64,000 nucleotides of DNA from Lumnitzera littorea (Eukaryota > Streptophyta > Magnoliopsida > Myrtales > Combretaceae), in the NCBI GenBank assembly GCA_024138015.1, contig JAMXBB010000011.1:77087985-77151984 (forward strand). Direction: 5' to 3'. The translations under genes were made by a program, and so were the position numbers. Positions 1-12,779 of the stretch are shown here, one piece after another. The notes under the pieces were generated by a model. The model ran no database searches. It worked only from the letters and a program-made list of their open reading frames with translations, and was not told the origin of the DNA. The first letter of the stretch is position 1; the number at the start of each line of letters is the position of its first letter.

Positions 1-40
<40 letters not shown>

Positions 41-43
<3 letters not shown>

Positions 44-207
44 GGTTGTTGGGTTGTTATGCCTCTTTTTCAAAAAAAAAGGCAACATCTTCCTCTACAA
101 GGAGCATCACCAACTCTTCAAAGTACAAGATCAAATACTGATGATAATCTGAAACTAAGATGTTGCTCCATTGCTTGAAAAAGAGGCATAACAACCCAAC
201 AACCCAA
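41..207. other. Perfect 33-bp inverted repeat (foldback)
   Basis: Bases 41-73 are the exact reverse complement of 175-207, 33 of 33 positions. A second inner pair, 82-91 with 157-166 (GCAACATCTT and its complement), extends the stem after a small internal loop. A run of 40 A lies directly outside the left arm (1-40). A transcript would fold into a stem of about 43 pairs with a loop of about 65 bases. It could be a young foldback or MITE-like insertion, a small-RNA hairpin, or an inverted-duplication artefact. No gene is seen in it. Confidence 0.8.
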
Positions 208-1404
208 TACACTAACACCTAACAAGTTATGTGCTTTCCACATAGAAAAGGTCCACAACACAAATGATTGGGCCCAATCGAGAAATTCCCTAGAAGATGC
301 CATCAAGTATAGTTATTCCATGAATACGTCCACTCCAACTAGGCTCAAAACAAGGCCAAATGGAAGACAACTCACAATTCCCAAGAACCAATGCTTGACC
401 AATGTGATGCATCTCAAACTGACCAAAAAACAAGTGTTGAACAAATTACAAGATATAATAGGAGTCTTGATACTATAACAGTTTCTTACCATTAATAAAG
501 CATCTTTTCCTCAACCATCGCTTTAGAAATATGTGAACATACTATTTCCAAGCATCTCTAATCTAAATACAGCTCAATTATATACTAACTTATGAGCTCA
601 ACCTACTAACATCCCTTAATTGTGAGCCCGTGACTTACTCATACCTCTTTAGGCCTACGAACATCTCTAAGCCTCTAGCCTCTCTATAGGCAACAAAGGT
701 AGCCTATAAGCCACCATTAACCCTTACATATAAGGTTGCATCTCCCAGCCTCTTATCTCTCTACACAAAAACAAAGGCAACCTCTAAGCATATCAACCCT
801 CATAAAGGTCACGTCCCTCAACCCCTAACCATTGTACAGGTACACAAAGGTGGTCTCCAAGCCTATTGACCCTTACAAAGGTCACATCCTTTGGCCACTT
901 TCCTTCCCACCGACATGCAAAGGCAACTTACAAGCTAAATGATCCTTACAAAGATTATGTCCTTAAGACCCATTAAACCAACTACTCTTACCCCTCGAAG
1001 AATAAGTTCTTTTACCTGACTATATCTGATGAAGAACTCGTCAATGAGGCTTTTATCCTACTATGACAAATTGGGATGCTTGGCTTCCTAAGACCAACTC
1101 CTTACAAGTGGGCACTCTCGACAAGGAAAAGGATCCTTAGTCACCAACAATTGTGTTTCACTTCATAGGCCAACTCCTAACAAAGTACAATACTAACATG
1201 ACACACCATTAACTAATAGTCGCATCAGAGTTGCTTAAAGGAAAAATTTGCATACCTTGCAGACTAACACTCATACCTAAGCTATCAAAAAGGGATAAAA
1301 CACCCTCATACTATACACCTCTATCGGGCAAAACTCATCATATACAATGAAACACAAAGAAAATGAAATTTCATTATAGGATGCCCAACGATACTTGCAA
1401 CAAC
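208..1404. other. Gene-free stretch with a decayed minisatellite
   Basis: I see no coding capacity and no recognisable element end here. The only structure is a degenerate tandem repeat at about 690-965, listed separately. Confidence 0.5.
690..965. repeat. Degenerate tandem repeat, unit about 75 bp
   Basis: Four diverged units begin near 692, 771, 844 and 917. Each starts with (A/G)CAAAGG, then has CCTCTAAGC- or CTCCAAGC-like sequence and ends with CCTTACAAAGGTCACATCC or a variant. Spacing is 73-79 bases. Divergence is high, so this is an old minisatellite rather than an active satellite. Confidence 0.55.
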
Positions 1405-4372
1405 CGTTATGCCTTGAAGCAGCATAATCGCAACAGTGCCACCATATAAACCAACCTAAAATAGTAGTTGGCCTCATAGTCGCTATCGTAAATTTGATTT
1501 ACACAATGTGTCAACAACTACCCACTTTGAAGTAAACAAATCACATGAAAATACCAAAAAGATTATTTATAGAGATTTAAGACATATTTATACAAATATG
1601 TATTGACTCTAATATTCTAGGACATGTTTACACATCATAGTAGTTTAGGAAAAGAAAAATTTACACGATTAGATTCACATGACCAAGATTTATTAGCAAA
1701 ACTCTTAAAAGCCTTGTAGTTCTTCCAATTTAAGTCCTTACTCCACCAAAATCTCTAAAAGTACTAACCTCTGGGCAATTAGAATGCTGCATTTCTATCA
1801 ACACCTACAAAAAAATCTATAAGAATGTGAGCAACCAACAGTTTAGTAAGTTAGGATAAAGATATAAGACTATACAACAATCATAAGTAAAGTTACTAAA
1901 TAATTAATTAAATTAAATGCAATGCAATGCAATACGTAAATACCAACACACAATGTTGTTTGATCTGTTGTGAAATTAGAAAAATTTCACCCACTCTAGT
2001 CCAAGTTTAAGGAGTTTCAGTATAATGCAATAGTTGACGACTAAACCCAAGTTTGTATAATGTAGACATCCCTCCTCCCATGACTATCCTTCAAACCACT
2101 ACCCCCATTTTTACCGTAACCTCCTCTCTTATCACTTAGTTTAACTAAGGATGAAGAATGGACCATTATACTACAGCGCTATCGCTTTCGAAGGTATTGA
2201 TATTTAGTTAGAGAACTTAATTGACCCCTAATGAGTTGTAATGCATGTTCGGTTACATTTTTAGGTCAAATTTAATTAAGTCCATTTTCGAGATAAGCAA
2301 ACAGGTTCATACAATGCAAACAATTGCAAACCATAACAGTGAACCAATAGAGTAAATCAATTTTAGAGACATACAAGCAAGTTACATACAAGCACAATTA
2401 AATACAATCCTAAACCTCTAAGTACTATAAAACAATACCCCAAAATAGAGTAATATATTGATCCCAAACTTACTTATAGTCTCCCATTTACTCCTTAAGC
2501 TACGATGTAGGTCATAATACCACTGCTCGTTCCTATAATAGAAATATCATTTTAGTATTTATACACTTATTATGTATAAGCTTCAAATTATTATTTTTAG
2601 TTTAAAATTATAATTTTACTTAGTTTTTTAGATTTTATGTTGCCTATAATTGATCTAATTCTAAGCTAGTCTCTGGTTCAACTTCTGAATCAATTCTTAA
2701 ATTAAGCTCTAATTCAGTTTCTAATTACAATTTTATACATAAACCTTAGGAACTCCCTCTGATCCATTATGTAAAGTTCAACTAACTACCTTTTAGATAT
2801 ATTAAGTTTTTTTTTTAGTTCGTAATCAATGTTCTAGTCCATTCTATATACCCTACTCTTGATCCAGCTTTTGAATTTGCTCCTAATTCGATGGTACTCT
2901 ATATTTTGAATAGAATTCCTAAAATTTTACTCTTAAACCAACATCATAGTATTCTTAATAGCCTAATTATCACCTTAATTTACATCAACATCCCCTCCTT
3001 CATTTATCTCCATAATTCACATATTACACATTTAATCATACTAAACTTACAACAATCAAATCTAATGCTCCCAACACTAAAAATTTCATCTCTTAATATC
3101 ATTTATCATTCCAAAATATTAAAATACACCCTAAATCAGAATCTACATTAACTTATTAATAAATCACTAAATAAATTTAAGAAATTTGTCTTTTATTAAG
3201 ATTTTAAGGCCTAAAAATTTAGATAAAATTATGGAAAATGATTTTCAAGAAAAACTCTTCATGGTAATTTGACAAACATCCGAAGCAATATATAGAAAAA
3301 TTTTAGGCTCAAAACTATATTAATAAGGTATCTGAAAACAAAAGCGAAAATCAACTCAAATTTAGTGATTTTTAAGGGCCTTATATTTCAAAACTTAATT
3401 TCATCAAAATAATTATTTTTTCCTAAAACTATATACAAAAATATTCAAAAATACAAATTTTAATAATTTTCTATTAAAATTTAGTATTTCTAATAATTGT
3501 ACAAAAATTAGGTTGAAATCAAGCTTACTGTATTCTCAACTTCCACCCACCAACGATGGCTTTACCCTTGTCAGTAGCCCCTAATAGTAGCCCAACTATC
3601 AGGTAGTGGTGGTCATCTCCTCCCACCCAGGCAATGGTTTGGCAATTGTACTCAAAACTAGTCTTAATTATACCTAATTTTTTCTATTTTTCTAAAAATA
3701 GCTATTTCTCTCTCTCTCTAACCTCTTAGTAATTTTTGCTGAATCCTAACTAACTAAAATGAATTTCAAATGGGTGTTCCTAAATTTATAGGGTGGTTTA
3801 GATAGTTTCTTGAATTTCTTCTTGCTAAACATCCATTGTCATTTTGCTTTTCCCCTTATTACGTGTCTTAATCTTATTTGAGTGTGACCAATTTATTTCC
3901 CCCGGTTACCATGTTCATTTCCAGATTTTTCCTTAAGTGACACACATTTTTCATAATTTTTATTAATTTTCTTTAATTTATTTAGTATTATTTTAGTATA
4001 TATTAGGTATTTTAAATAATTTCGAATATTTTTACCTATAAGTAAATATATATATATATATATAGTACAGATAAATACCCCTAAATATTATTTAAATTAT
4101 TTTATGATTTTTAGTATACATATACTTTATCTCTAGCAATTTGTGAATTACCAAAACCCATTTTATGTGTTTTAGATAAATAACGAGTAATATACATGTA
4201 ACTTAATAATATAATTTTTTTTTATTTTATTCTCTTAAATCTAAACTTATGGGTTTACTTCGAATAATATTCCTAACTCCGTTGTAAAATTTGGGCTCGA
4301 TCAAACAATTTACGCAATTACTCTAAATTTTACGTACTAAATTCGAAACATCTAATTGCAGAGCTTACAACA
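1405..4372 (+). repeat. Old solo LTR, large (~3 kb) family, copy A
   Basis: It aligns end to end with the better preserved LTR at 25579-28482. Shared landmarks are the start (CGTTATGCCTTGAAG against TGTTACGCCCCGAAG), the GACTAACCTCTGGG-type block near 1770, the TTGTGAAATTAGA block near 1970, the CTCCTCCCATGACTA block near 2070, and the end GAGCTTACAACA. No gag or pol lies next to it, so it is a solo LTR. CpG sites kept in the 25579 copy are mostly TG or CA here, so it is old. No target duplication was found. Size and termini suggest a Ty3/gypsy Tekay/Del-like family, but this was not shown. Confidence 0.7.
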
Positions 4373-4532
4373 ACTCAACAAATACAAAATCCTTGAAGAA
4401 GGTGAAGGATCCAGTGCCTAGGAAAACTATTGAAAAATGCTTAAAATAATAACATCTTTGCTCCACCAACATATCTATAATAGAGGATGGCCCACAAGAC
4501 AACCACTAAACAAACCTTTAGGAGGAGAAAAT

Positions 4533-5461
4533 TGATAGGAATCAACCTTCAACTGTATCCAAGCTGAAGTAGACCTATCCAAAGCCAAGGCCTATCAAAG
4601 CTTACCGAAGCCAAGCAAAAGCTAGAAGGACGAGAGGAAGAAAGATAAACACTTAACATCAAGTCTGTCGTCGGTTAAGGTGCCGAGATACTACAAGGCC
4701 GAGTACTCAAGACCAAAGAACTACTTGGCACAACATCAAAAGACTCGTACCGACTGATTCTAAGACTCAATGATTATAGGCTGACCTTTCTAGTAGCTCA
4801 GCCAAACACTGCAAGACTTCAAGGATTCCTTCCCAAACCCATACATCCAATTACCAACCTCGTCTGGTTTGAATACTACTCCTTCCAGGACTTGTAAAAC
4901 GCACAGTTTTGTATTCTTGCATATGTTTTCCTTTATTTTATTTGTAGGCTCAATTCTTTAGGGTTTAAGGCTTTGTACATTATTTACGGCTTTGCCACTA
5001 GGGTTTAGGACTTGCTTTAAATAGCAACATTAGAGATAGACATACATAAACATCAATATACAAAATCAGATAAGAAAAGTATATTCCTACAATTGGAATC
5101 TTTTCCTTTTTAAGCAAGGCTACTCTTGAGTTAATATTTGCTAGATTATTAGTATAGATTAAGCTTTTTAATCTTTCCTATGTTCTTATCAATCTTGATC
5201 TTGAGATTGTGGTGAACCCCTTCATTTGAACCAATTAGTGAGCTGCATCTAACCTTCATTTGAATCTTAAGTAACATTTAATGTTCATGAGTTGTATCAA
5301 ACCCTATTTTGAGCTCAAACCCCTAATAATGTTTGTATGCTGGTGAGTTATATCCATTCACATTCACCATCAAATTTAACCATCTCACTCCTTGTCCATC
5401 ATACCCATCTAACCCATTCTGCCTTTTTCAAGATCCACTGTTGTTCCTTCGATCCATATCA
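4533..5461 (+). repeat. 5' LTR of the 4533-8478 element
   Basis: 929 bp, starts TGATAGGAATC and ends GATCCATATCA. The same family supplies the 3' LTR at 7521 and the solo LTR at 61544. The TATA region near 5020 reads TTTAAATAGCAACA where the 3' LTR reads TATAAATAGCAACA, so this promoter is probably damaged. Confidence 0.85.
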
Positions 5462-5464
5462 TCT

Positions 5465-5476
5465 TGGTATTAGAGC
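5465..5476 (+). promoter_or_regulatory. Primer-binding site, initiator-tRNA-Met type
   Basis: TGGTATTAGAGC begins three bases after the LTR end. The canonical plant site complementary to the 3' end of initiator tRNA-Met is TGGTATCAGAGC, so there is one mismatch. Confidence 0.8.
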
Positions 5477-5687
5477 TTTAAGGAGATACGCGTGCTAGTG
5501 TTTCTCAAAGTTTGATTGGTGGTTTGTACCTCCCTGTTGATCATTGTTCTGTAGTGTAGTGTACTGTTCATAGCAATTGTTTGTCAGTAGCAGTAGTTGC
5601 AAAAGCCGAATAGTGGTTGTTTCTGCGTTATTGTAATTGTGGTTTGTTGTTTATTCGATTTTCTGGAAAATTACTGTACAGACAAGA

Positions 5688-7440
5688 ATGTCGAAGGATA
5701 GTGTCAACAATACTAGTGATAATCCTCACGGAAGTTTGAGACGACGTATTGATAACTTGGAATATCAGATCCAGAATCTCACTAATTCCATCTAGGAGCT
5801 TACTAGTTTAGTCAAAGGTTGTAGACGTAATTACTAAGAAGAAAGAAGAGAGCAAACACCCACCAGTAGAAGTGGTTCCAATGAGCTTGATAATGATGAA
5901 CAATAGCCGAGAAGAGCTATCGAGCCGAGAAGAGCTATCGAGCCAAGAAGAAGACAACACCATCCAATACTAAGAAGAGGTAATGACAGGAGTGCTAACT
6001 CCAAGTTGAACTAAGGAGCTCGGAGAAGAGAATCGAGGCCGAGGAGAGATGTGGCCAAGTAGAGCTCTAAAAGAAGTGGCCGAACCAAGGTGAATTGACC
6101 AGCTTAGAATGCAAGGGATGAACCCCGAGCACCTGGCTGAGGACTTGACAATGTGAAGCTGAAATTACCAACCTAAAGAATTCCTTGACTAGGTTCCCCT
6201 AGTCAAGAAGTTATTCGAACGTGATGAATGAACAAAGGTTAAGTTGGCTTCATTATCCCTTGTTGAATATGCAAGCCTTTGGTGGGATAAGTTGGTTACC
6301 AAGCGAGATGCTGAAGGAGAAGAGCCGATCAGAACTTGGAGGCTTATGAAACATCTGATGAATCAACACTTCGTATCGACTTACTTCAAGCTGGAGATGC
6401 TCCATGCTTTCCAACACCTTAGATAAGGCTGAAACACTATCGAGGAGTACTTGCAAGAGTTTGAAATACTAATGACAAAATGTGAGATTACCGAGCTGTG
6501 GGACCACACCATTGCTAGGTTCCTAAGTAGCCTCTGAGATGATATTATCAACATAGTTGAATTGTAGCCGTTCAACTCTCTGGACGAGCTAATTAATTTG
6601 GCCTTGAGAGTAGAGAGACAGAGGAGAAGAAGGCATCAGAGGTCAACTAGCCAACCTCAACAAGGTAACCCTAAGCCTGAGAGGTATGCCAAGAGAAGGT
6701 AAGAAAAGAAGATGAAGAAAGGAGAGCCTAGCCGACCTGTCCATGCCGAGAAAAGGATTGCCAAGAAAAGAGAAGGCACATAGCAACAAAGCTGGAGAGG
6801 TGAAGTACTTCAAGTGCTTAGGTTACGGACACATTACTTCTCAATGTCCAAATAAGAGAGTCATGGTCTTGAAAGGCGAAGGACCTAATGCCCAAGTAGA
6901 AATTCAGAGTGATAGGAGTTCGGAAGACAGATTAATCAAAGAAGATGTCTATCCCAAAGACCTAGATAAACTCTTAGTTATGGCAATACGAGCTAACTTG
7001 AAGGTAGATCCCGAACAAAGGGAAAACTTATTCCATATGCGGTGCCTAGTGAATGGGAAGACCTGTTCCCTGAATGTCAATGGAGGAAGCTACACCAATA
7101 TCATCTTTACCGAATTAGTAGAAAAGATTAAATTGCTGACCTACCCATACCCTCAACCTTATGGATTGAAGTGGTTTAATGATAAGGGTATGGTCCATGT
7201 GCATAAGCAAGCTCAAATCGCATTCAAGGCAGGACAGTACAAGGATGAAATTGATTTGATGTGGTCCTAATGAATGCTACGAATTTACTTCTTGGCCGAC
7301 CATGGGAGTTTGATCGAAAAGTGATCCAAGACGAATTCCTCAACACCTACACTGTTTAGAAGGATGGGAAGAGCTATCTCTTAACCCGGATGAGCATTGA
7401 AGAAATCTAGAGACACTCGGCACCCATGGTAAAGCTAAAA
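5688..7440 (+). pseudogene. gag-protease pseudogene of gypsy element
   Basis: The start ATG at 5688 has the same context (AAGAATGTCGAA) as the gag start of the element at 11407. An early 18-bp tandem repeat at about 5912-5950 adds a six-residue repeat. The retrotransposon gag core runs from about 6240 to 6600 in pieces broken by stops, with ASLWWDKL and a downstream VERQRRRR stretch. A zinc knuckle follows near 6810 (YFKCLGYGHITSQC); its first Cys has become Tyr. Protease follows at about 7030-7440 with active-site text NGGS where DGGS is expected (Asp to Asn), and the later LLLGRPW block is present. The frame stops being homologous at the 3' LTR boundary. Not functional. Confidence 0.85.
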
Positions 7441-7520
7441 GGGAAAAGGAGCTTATTTGGCATCCCAACCCATGCTCAACATCAAGTGTCGAAGACGACT
7501 TCCTTTCAGACCTACGGTAA

Positions 7521-8478
7521 TGATGGGAATCAGCCTCCAACTATATCCAAGCTGAGGTAAACCTGTTCGAAGCTGAGGCCTATCAAAGTTTGCTAAAGCC
7601 GAGCAGAAGCTAAAAGGACAAGAGGAATGAAGATAAACACTCGGCATCAAGTCTGTCATCAGCCGAGGTGCCGAGATACCACAAAGCTGAGTACTCGAGA
7701 CCAAAGAACCACTCGACACAGCATCGAGAGACTCATGCTACCTGATTCTAGGACTCGGCGATTATGGGCCGACCTTTTTGGTATCTCAGCCAAACACTAC
7801 AAGACTTTAGGGACTCCTTCCCAAACGCGTACATCTAACTGCCGACCTCGTTCGGTTCAAATACTACTCCTTCCAAGACATGCCAAGTGACTACATGCCG
7901 ACTCCCCTTGTAAAACGCATAATTTTGTATTTTTATACATGTTTTCCTTTATTTTATTTATGGGCCCAACTCTTTAGGGTTTAAGGCTTTATACATTATT
8001 TACCGCTTTGCTACTAGGGTTTACGACTTACTATAAATAGCAACATCTAGAGATAGACATACATAGACATCAATATATGAAATCAAATAAGAAAAGTATA
8101 TTCCTGCAATTGGAATCTTTTCCCTTTTGAGCAAAGCTACTCTTGACTAGCATTTGTCGAATTATCAAGTATAGATTAAGCTCTTTAATCTCTCCTGCAT
8201 TCTTATCAATTTTAACCTTGAGATTATGGTGAATCCCTTCATTTGAATCGGTTAGTGAGTTGCATCTAACCTTCATTTGAATCTCAAGCAACATTTAGTG
8301 TTCATGAGTTATGTCGAACCCTATTTTAAGCTCAAACCCCTGATAGTGTTTGTGTGCTAGTGAGTTATATCTATTCACATTCACCGTCAAATTCAACCAT
8401 CACACTCCCTGTCCGTCATACCCATTCAACCCATTCTGCCTTTTTCGAGATCCGCTACTATTCCTTCAATCTATATCA
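7521..8478 (+). repeat. 3' LTR of the 4533-8478 element, with TATA box
   Basis: 958 bp, starts TGATGGGAATC and ends CAATCTATATCA. A TATA box (TATAAATA) lies at 8032-8039. It is clearly diverged from the 5' LTR by scattered changes, which indicates an old insertion. Confidence 0.85.
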
Positions 8479-10353
8479 AAAACCAAACAAAATCTTCCTT
8501 AAGCCTATAAAAACTTGCCTCATCAATGTCCATAACCATCACTTCCATAACTAACACCTAGAAGCTACAAGCATCGAAGCACTAGATGGGTTATCCCTCG
8601 CAATCCTTTTAGGGAGCCAACTGAAGTCATACTCAAATTCTTACTCTCATATGAGTCTCTTGAAATATTCCAAGTGCTAAATGCTAGTCTTTAACTAAAG
8701 CTCCTACCACTCATCACTGTTCTAATACTCCTCCAAGATCTCTTGTTTATCTTGATGCATATACTCCTCCATCTCAGCTACCTACTAGTCTTATCTCCAA
8801 GCATGCTCTTCCAACCCTTGTATAAGGCTTTTAAGTCACATCTTTTCCATAATAAGCCTCAAAACATCCACTTTGATTGCATAAGGACCTCCATGGCTCA
8901 AACAAAAGCACCATCCTATACTACCCTATTCCTCTCTTATCGAGTGCCCTTTAAACAACAAATGGCCTCTTATATCTATTATCAACTATCTCCATATCCT
9001 TCCAAACTTAGTCCATACTAGCTTTGGCAACCTTCAACCGCTCGTAAACCGCCTCAATCTTTACAATAATGCACCTTCCCTCAACTTTACCATCTCTTAT
9101 TTATCGATCAAGCTAGTTGCACTCCCATACTACATTATTCCATTCCCCTTATAACTGATCCACATGTTTCAACTCGATCTGCAATTTTCTCAACCAAACG
9201 TGAACACCAATAAGGCCTACAAAATACAAATTACATTAGAATTTTGTAACAACAAAGTTCCCAAGAACAAAATTTACAAGATCTCTGTACTCTCCATGTA
9301 TAGACTATGGTACAATATCTCCAGTACACCGTCTATCCCTCCAAAGCATGTCGTAGAATAAGCAAGAGCATAAGTGTAGATCTCTAAAAGTTATGTCCCC
9401 ACAACACATCTCATTGTAATTAGAATAATAAGACAAAGATATTAGCTCCTTCTTAAAATGCACTATCTCATCCTAAAAGCACATTACTTTGTCTCAAAAT
9501 AGGTATAACACTTTATTCCATGTACTTCTTAGAGACCTATGATCATATAACTTACTTATTCTACTTTTTTATCTTATATCACATCATATGTTGTTTTTGT
9601 TCTCTTCATCTCTTTAAATAGACTTAGCTCCAACTTTCAAAGGCTTTATACTTGATAATAGCCTTTGTATAAATGTTGTCCCTCAAATCTTTGTGGTCCT
9701 TGTTTGCTAATTTGCTTGATTGTTAAAAATATGTATTTATGATTCTTTCCATGATTTATTTCTCATTCATTTCTATAAGATATTATGTAAAGTATCCCTT
9801 AGCTTGATGAGATATATTGTCCAAGTATATCTTCTCTTTATTGTTGGGTCTTAACCTGTTAATATTTCCTCAAACTACTTCTGCCTACATAAAGCTTTTG
9901 ACAATTGTCTATCCTTTGAACATTCTTTTTTCTTTCTTCTAAACATTATTTCGCTTATCTTCTGAACATTCTTCTGGTTCTATCTTGTAACTTGTAAACT
10001 AATAACTCTTAAGCTTGTGAAATATCCTTGAAAATCAAACTCTTCTTTTCTTCCTTCATCTTTAAATTTTGTTCTCCTTAGTCCTTTCACTTCTCATTAT
10101 TACTTATAAATGTTCTAAACTTATTATTCTGGTTCTAATTAGCATTTGCACTTGTCTTTCTAATTCTGATCTTGTCTTTCAATTTCTAATATTTTCCTTC
10201 AAATTCTAATCTTTTCTTTGTGAACATCATCTTTGGTTCCATAAAATTTGAACTTATTCTACAAACTCAACAACTTGATCGGTAATTTGAAATGTATATA
10301 TTTTATTATCATCAAAACATCTTTCATGGTGCTTCTAATAGAAGGGTCCATAG
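8479..10353. other. Intergenic stretch, nothing recognised
   Basis: AT-rich sequence between two gypsy elements. Short open frames at 8743-9021 and 9164-9361 show no motifs. The pyrimidine-rich part (about 9900-10230) has loose repeats of TTCTAATCTT. No gene is supported. Confidence 0.5.
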
Positions 10354-11272
10354 TGATGAACTACCGACCAGTAGTCCCATTACTCACGCACAACTCCAAG
10401 GACTGCAATCCTTCACTCGAAAAATTCTTTCTCGACAACCTACTGATGACGAGAAAGTTTACACCAAAGAAAGGTGGCTGAACTCCTTGAGCTCCCCGTA
10501 TTGTCATACTATGATCTATGCTCTCGGTAGTGATGATGCCGACCATTCCCTAACCGAAGACCCTGTGCTAAGTAATCCAACCAGCTTCTACCGAAAGGTT
10601 CTTACTAAGTGAGGAGAGACTCACTTATCGACCAAGTAATTCTCTCTCGGCATACTATCATCTCTCTCGTCCCGACCCCTTTATTGCCGCAACATCTTGA
10701 TCCCTCTCACCTGCTATGTTCAGAGAATATTCGTATGGGACCAATGTTGCATTGCCACCTGTCGACCTCGTCTAATATTGTACCACTTTTCCATTTTTTT
10801 CTTTTGTCCCTTTTACCCTTTTTCGTATGTATTAGGAATCCCCTTTTTGTATATACTTTCTTGTAATTTCTTTATTTGTAATTTCTTTATTTGTAATGTT
10901 ACCCTAGGAACTTACTATAAATAATCCTTTCTCTTGTAAGCTAGATATAACTTAGATATTAATACTGAATATTCTGCTCTTGTGAGACAACCCTCTCCAA
11001 ATCCATCTTTCATACACTCTTATCTAATCTTGCCGAATATCTTAGAAATAGTGGCAGGTAGACCTTAACATCAACTTGTGTATCATATCAAGTAAGGTGT
11101 CAAGTCATATTATGTTCGTTGGTGAGTCACATTCTCCGAACAGTTTCACATCAACTACTCTTGTTCATCTATAGACCGTTTCCTCCTAATTTTCTTCGTT
11201 ATTTCGAAAGACCCATTTTAGTCAGATTTACTACGATAAGTCCTAATGATCACTAAACTCCTAGGCATACCA
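10354..11272 (+). repeat. 5' LTR of CRM-like element
   Basis: 919 bp, starts TGATGAACTACCG and ends at about CCTAGGCATACCA. The first ~260 bp keep an open frame matching the pol C-terminus of the 3' LTR copy (SPITHAQLQGLQSF), which is expected when coding sequence lies inside an LTR. The exact 3' edge could be several bases further right, because the primer site starts 10 bases later. Confidence 0.85.
10916..10923 (+). promoter_or_regulatory. LTR TATA box
   Basis: TATAAATA in the context CTTACTATAAATA. The same box is kept in the 3' LTR at 16465-16472. It probably marks the U3/R promoter of the element. Confidence 0.6.
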
Positions 11273-11282
11273 TATAATTTCC

Positions 11283-11294
11283 TAGTATTAGAGC
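11283..11294 (+). promoter_or_regulatory. Primer-binding site, initiator-tRNA-Met type
   Basis: TAGTATTAGAGC, two mismatches from the canonical TGGTATCAGAGC, 10 bases after the inferred LTR end. Confidence 0.7.
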
Positions 11295-11406
11295 TTGAGG
11301 TTAAGACCGAGAGCTGTGTAGTAATAGTCAGTATGTTGTTCGATATATTTGTGTATGTGTTGAAAGCATTTAAGTGAAGTGTTTTTACTAAAGCTTTATG
11401 TTAAGA

Positions 11407-12600
11407 ATGTCGAACCCTAGTGTACAGTGAGAGATTAACGATGTCAAGAGTGACACTCATGGTCGTGGTCGAGTTACCCAACAAACACTACATACTACTG
11501 ATGAGTAGATACAAGATCTTGCTACTATTGTGGCTAACTTAGCTATCTCAGAAAACAAGGTCCTAGAAACTAAACTACATGAGAGAGTAGCTGAGTAAGG
11601 CCAAGAAATGAGAGATAGGCCAAGGAGGCAAATGAACAAGTGAGCTCCAGAAGCCTTTCCAATGAACTAAGCACCATCGTGACGTGCCGACAAAATCATG
11701 AGGAGAAGGTTAGAGTTAGACAAAGTGGATGAATACGAAGAAGAAAAAGACCAGTATGTTGGGATTGATGAGCGTGAGTTCAAAGCACCAAAAGGTGCCA
11801 AACATCTTGAGGTACAAATTCCAACCTTTAACAGGTCTGGTAGTGCTGATGACTACCTGGACTAGGAAGAGAAGATTGAAAAGATATTTGACTTTTATGA
11901 TTATGAAGATGTTGTCTGCATTAGAGTGGCCATATTAGAATTTTCTAGATATATGGCAATGTAGTGGAAGAAGCTACAAAATGTTCGCCTAAGGACCCGA
12001 CGTGAGGTCCGAACATAGAACAAGATGAAGAGAGTTCTGAGAAGTAAGTTTGCTCCTAAACACTATGAACAAGACACTTTCCGACGACTCTAAGACTTGA
12101 GGCAAGGTAACAGATCCATAGACGACTATGTCCGAGAGCTTCAGTTACTCATGATATGATGCGATATCGACGAGCTTGAGACCAAAACTATAGCACAGTT
12201 CAACTTTAGACTACAGGCTAAGATTGGTAACATCGTAGAGCTGTAAAGCTTCACAACTCTGGATGAAACCATCTGTGTGGCCCAAAGAGTTGAAAGACAA
12301 TGGCGGAACCAGGTTAGTTGAATGCCGAATAGCTGAACACTGATACTAAACAAAAGCGGCCTGCCGAGCCAACCAATGAATGATAGAGTTTCAAATAGTT
12401 ACAAGGTGGAACATTGAGGTCACATGCTGAGCCTACCAGACGAGGGCTAAAGTAAGAGCAAGACCGAGGAGCCTGAGATCCGAAGAGACTAAGGTCAAAG
12501 TTCAAGGAGGAAAACCCGAGAAATCAAATGTTTTAAATGCCTTGGCTATGAACACGTGACTAGTCAACGTCCAAACCGCCGAGCCATGACCATAAAGGGA
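11407..12600 (+). pseudogene. gag pseudogene of CRM-like element
   Basis: It starts at ATG 11407 (MSNPSVQ, then a stop) in the same context as the gag at 5688. The coiled-coil-like N-terminus is followed by the retrotransposon gag domain at about 11810-12300 and a basic linker. A zinc knuckle at about 12527-12570 reads CFKCLGYEHVTSQR, so the last zinc-binding Cys is Arg. At least eight in-frame stops are present, several in positions where Gln, Arg or Trp codons would be expected, consistent with C to T change. Confidence 0.85.
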
Positions 12601-12779
12601 AACAAACCCCAATTTGAAGTAGAAAGTGTGAGTGAAGGAGAGGAAGAAGTGGCAGCCGATCAGATGATGGAAGAATTTAAGGAAGATCCAAATGCCAAGA
12701 GACCTCCTAAGGGCAGAGCTGAGTATTACTTTGTAGTTCGACGATCTCTCAGTACTCTTGCAGCTTACGAGAATGAGCA

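Larger units (their letters stand above)
4533..8478 (+). mobile_element. Ty3/gypsy element, internal deletion derivative (gag-PR only)
   Basis: Two similar LTRs (4533-5461 and 7521-8478), both TGAT...ATCA, flank about 2.06 kb of internal sequence. Flanking 5-mers AAAAT (4528-4532) and AAAAC (8479-8483) fit a target duplication with one change. A primer-binding site follows the 5' LTR. The internal part encodes gag and part of the protease, then passes straight into the 3' LTR; reverse transcriptase, RNase H and integrase are absent. The gag resembles that of the CRM-like element at 10354-16822, so it is probably a non-autonomous relative. Confidence 0.85.

Noticed and set aside
820..840. Telomere-like CCCTAA words
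   Set aside because: Only isolated single copies; no tandem telomeric array.
1400..4377. Target-site duplication of the solo LTR copy A
   Set aside because: ACAAC on the left and ACTCA on the right do not match convincingly.
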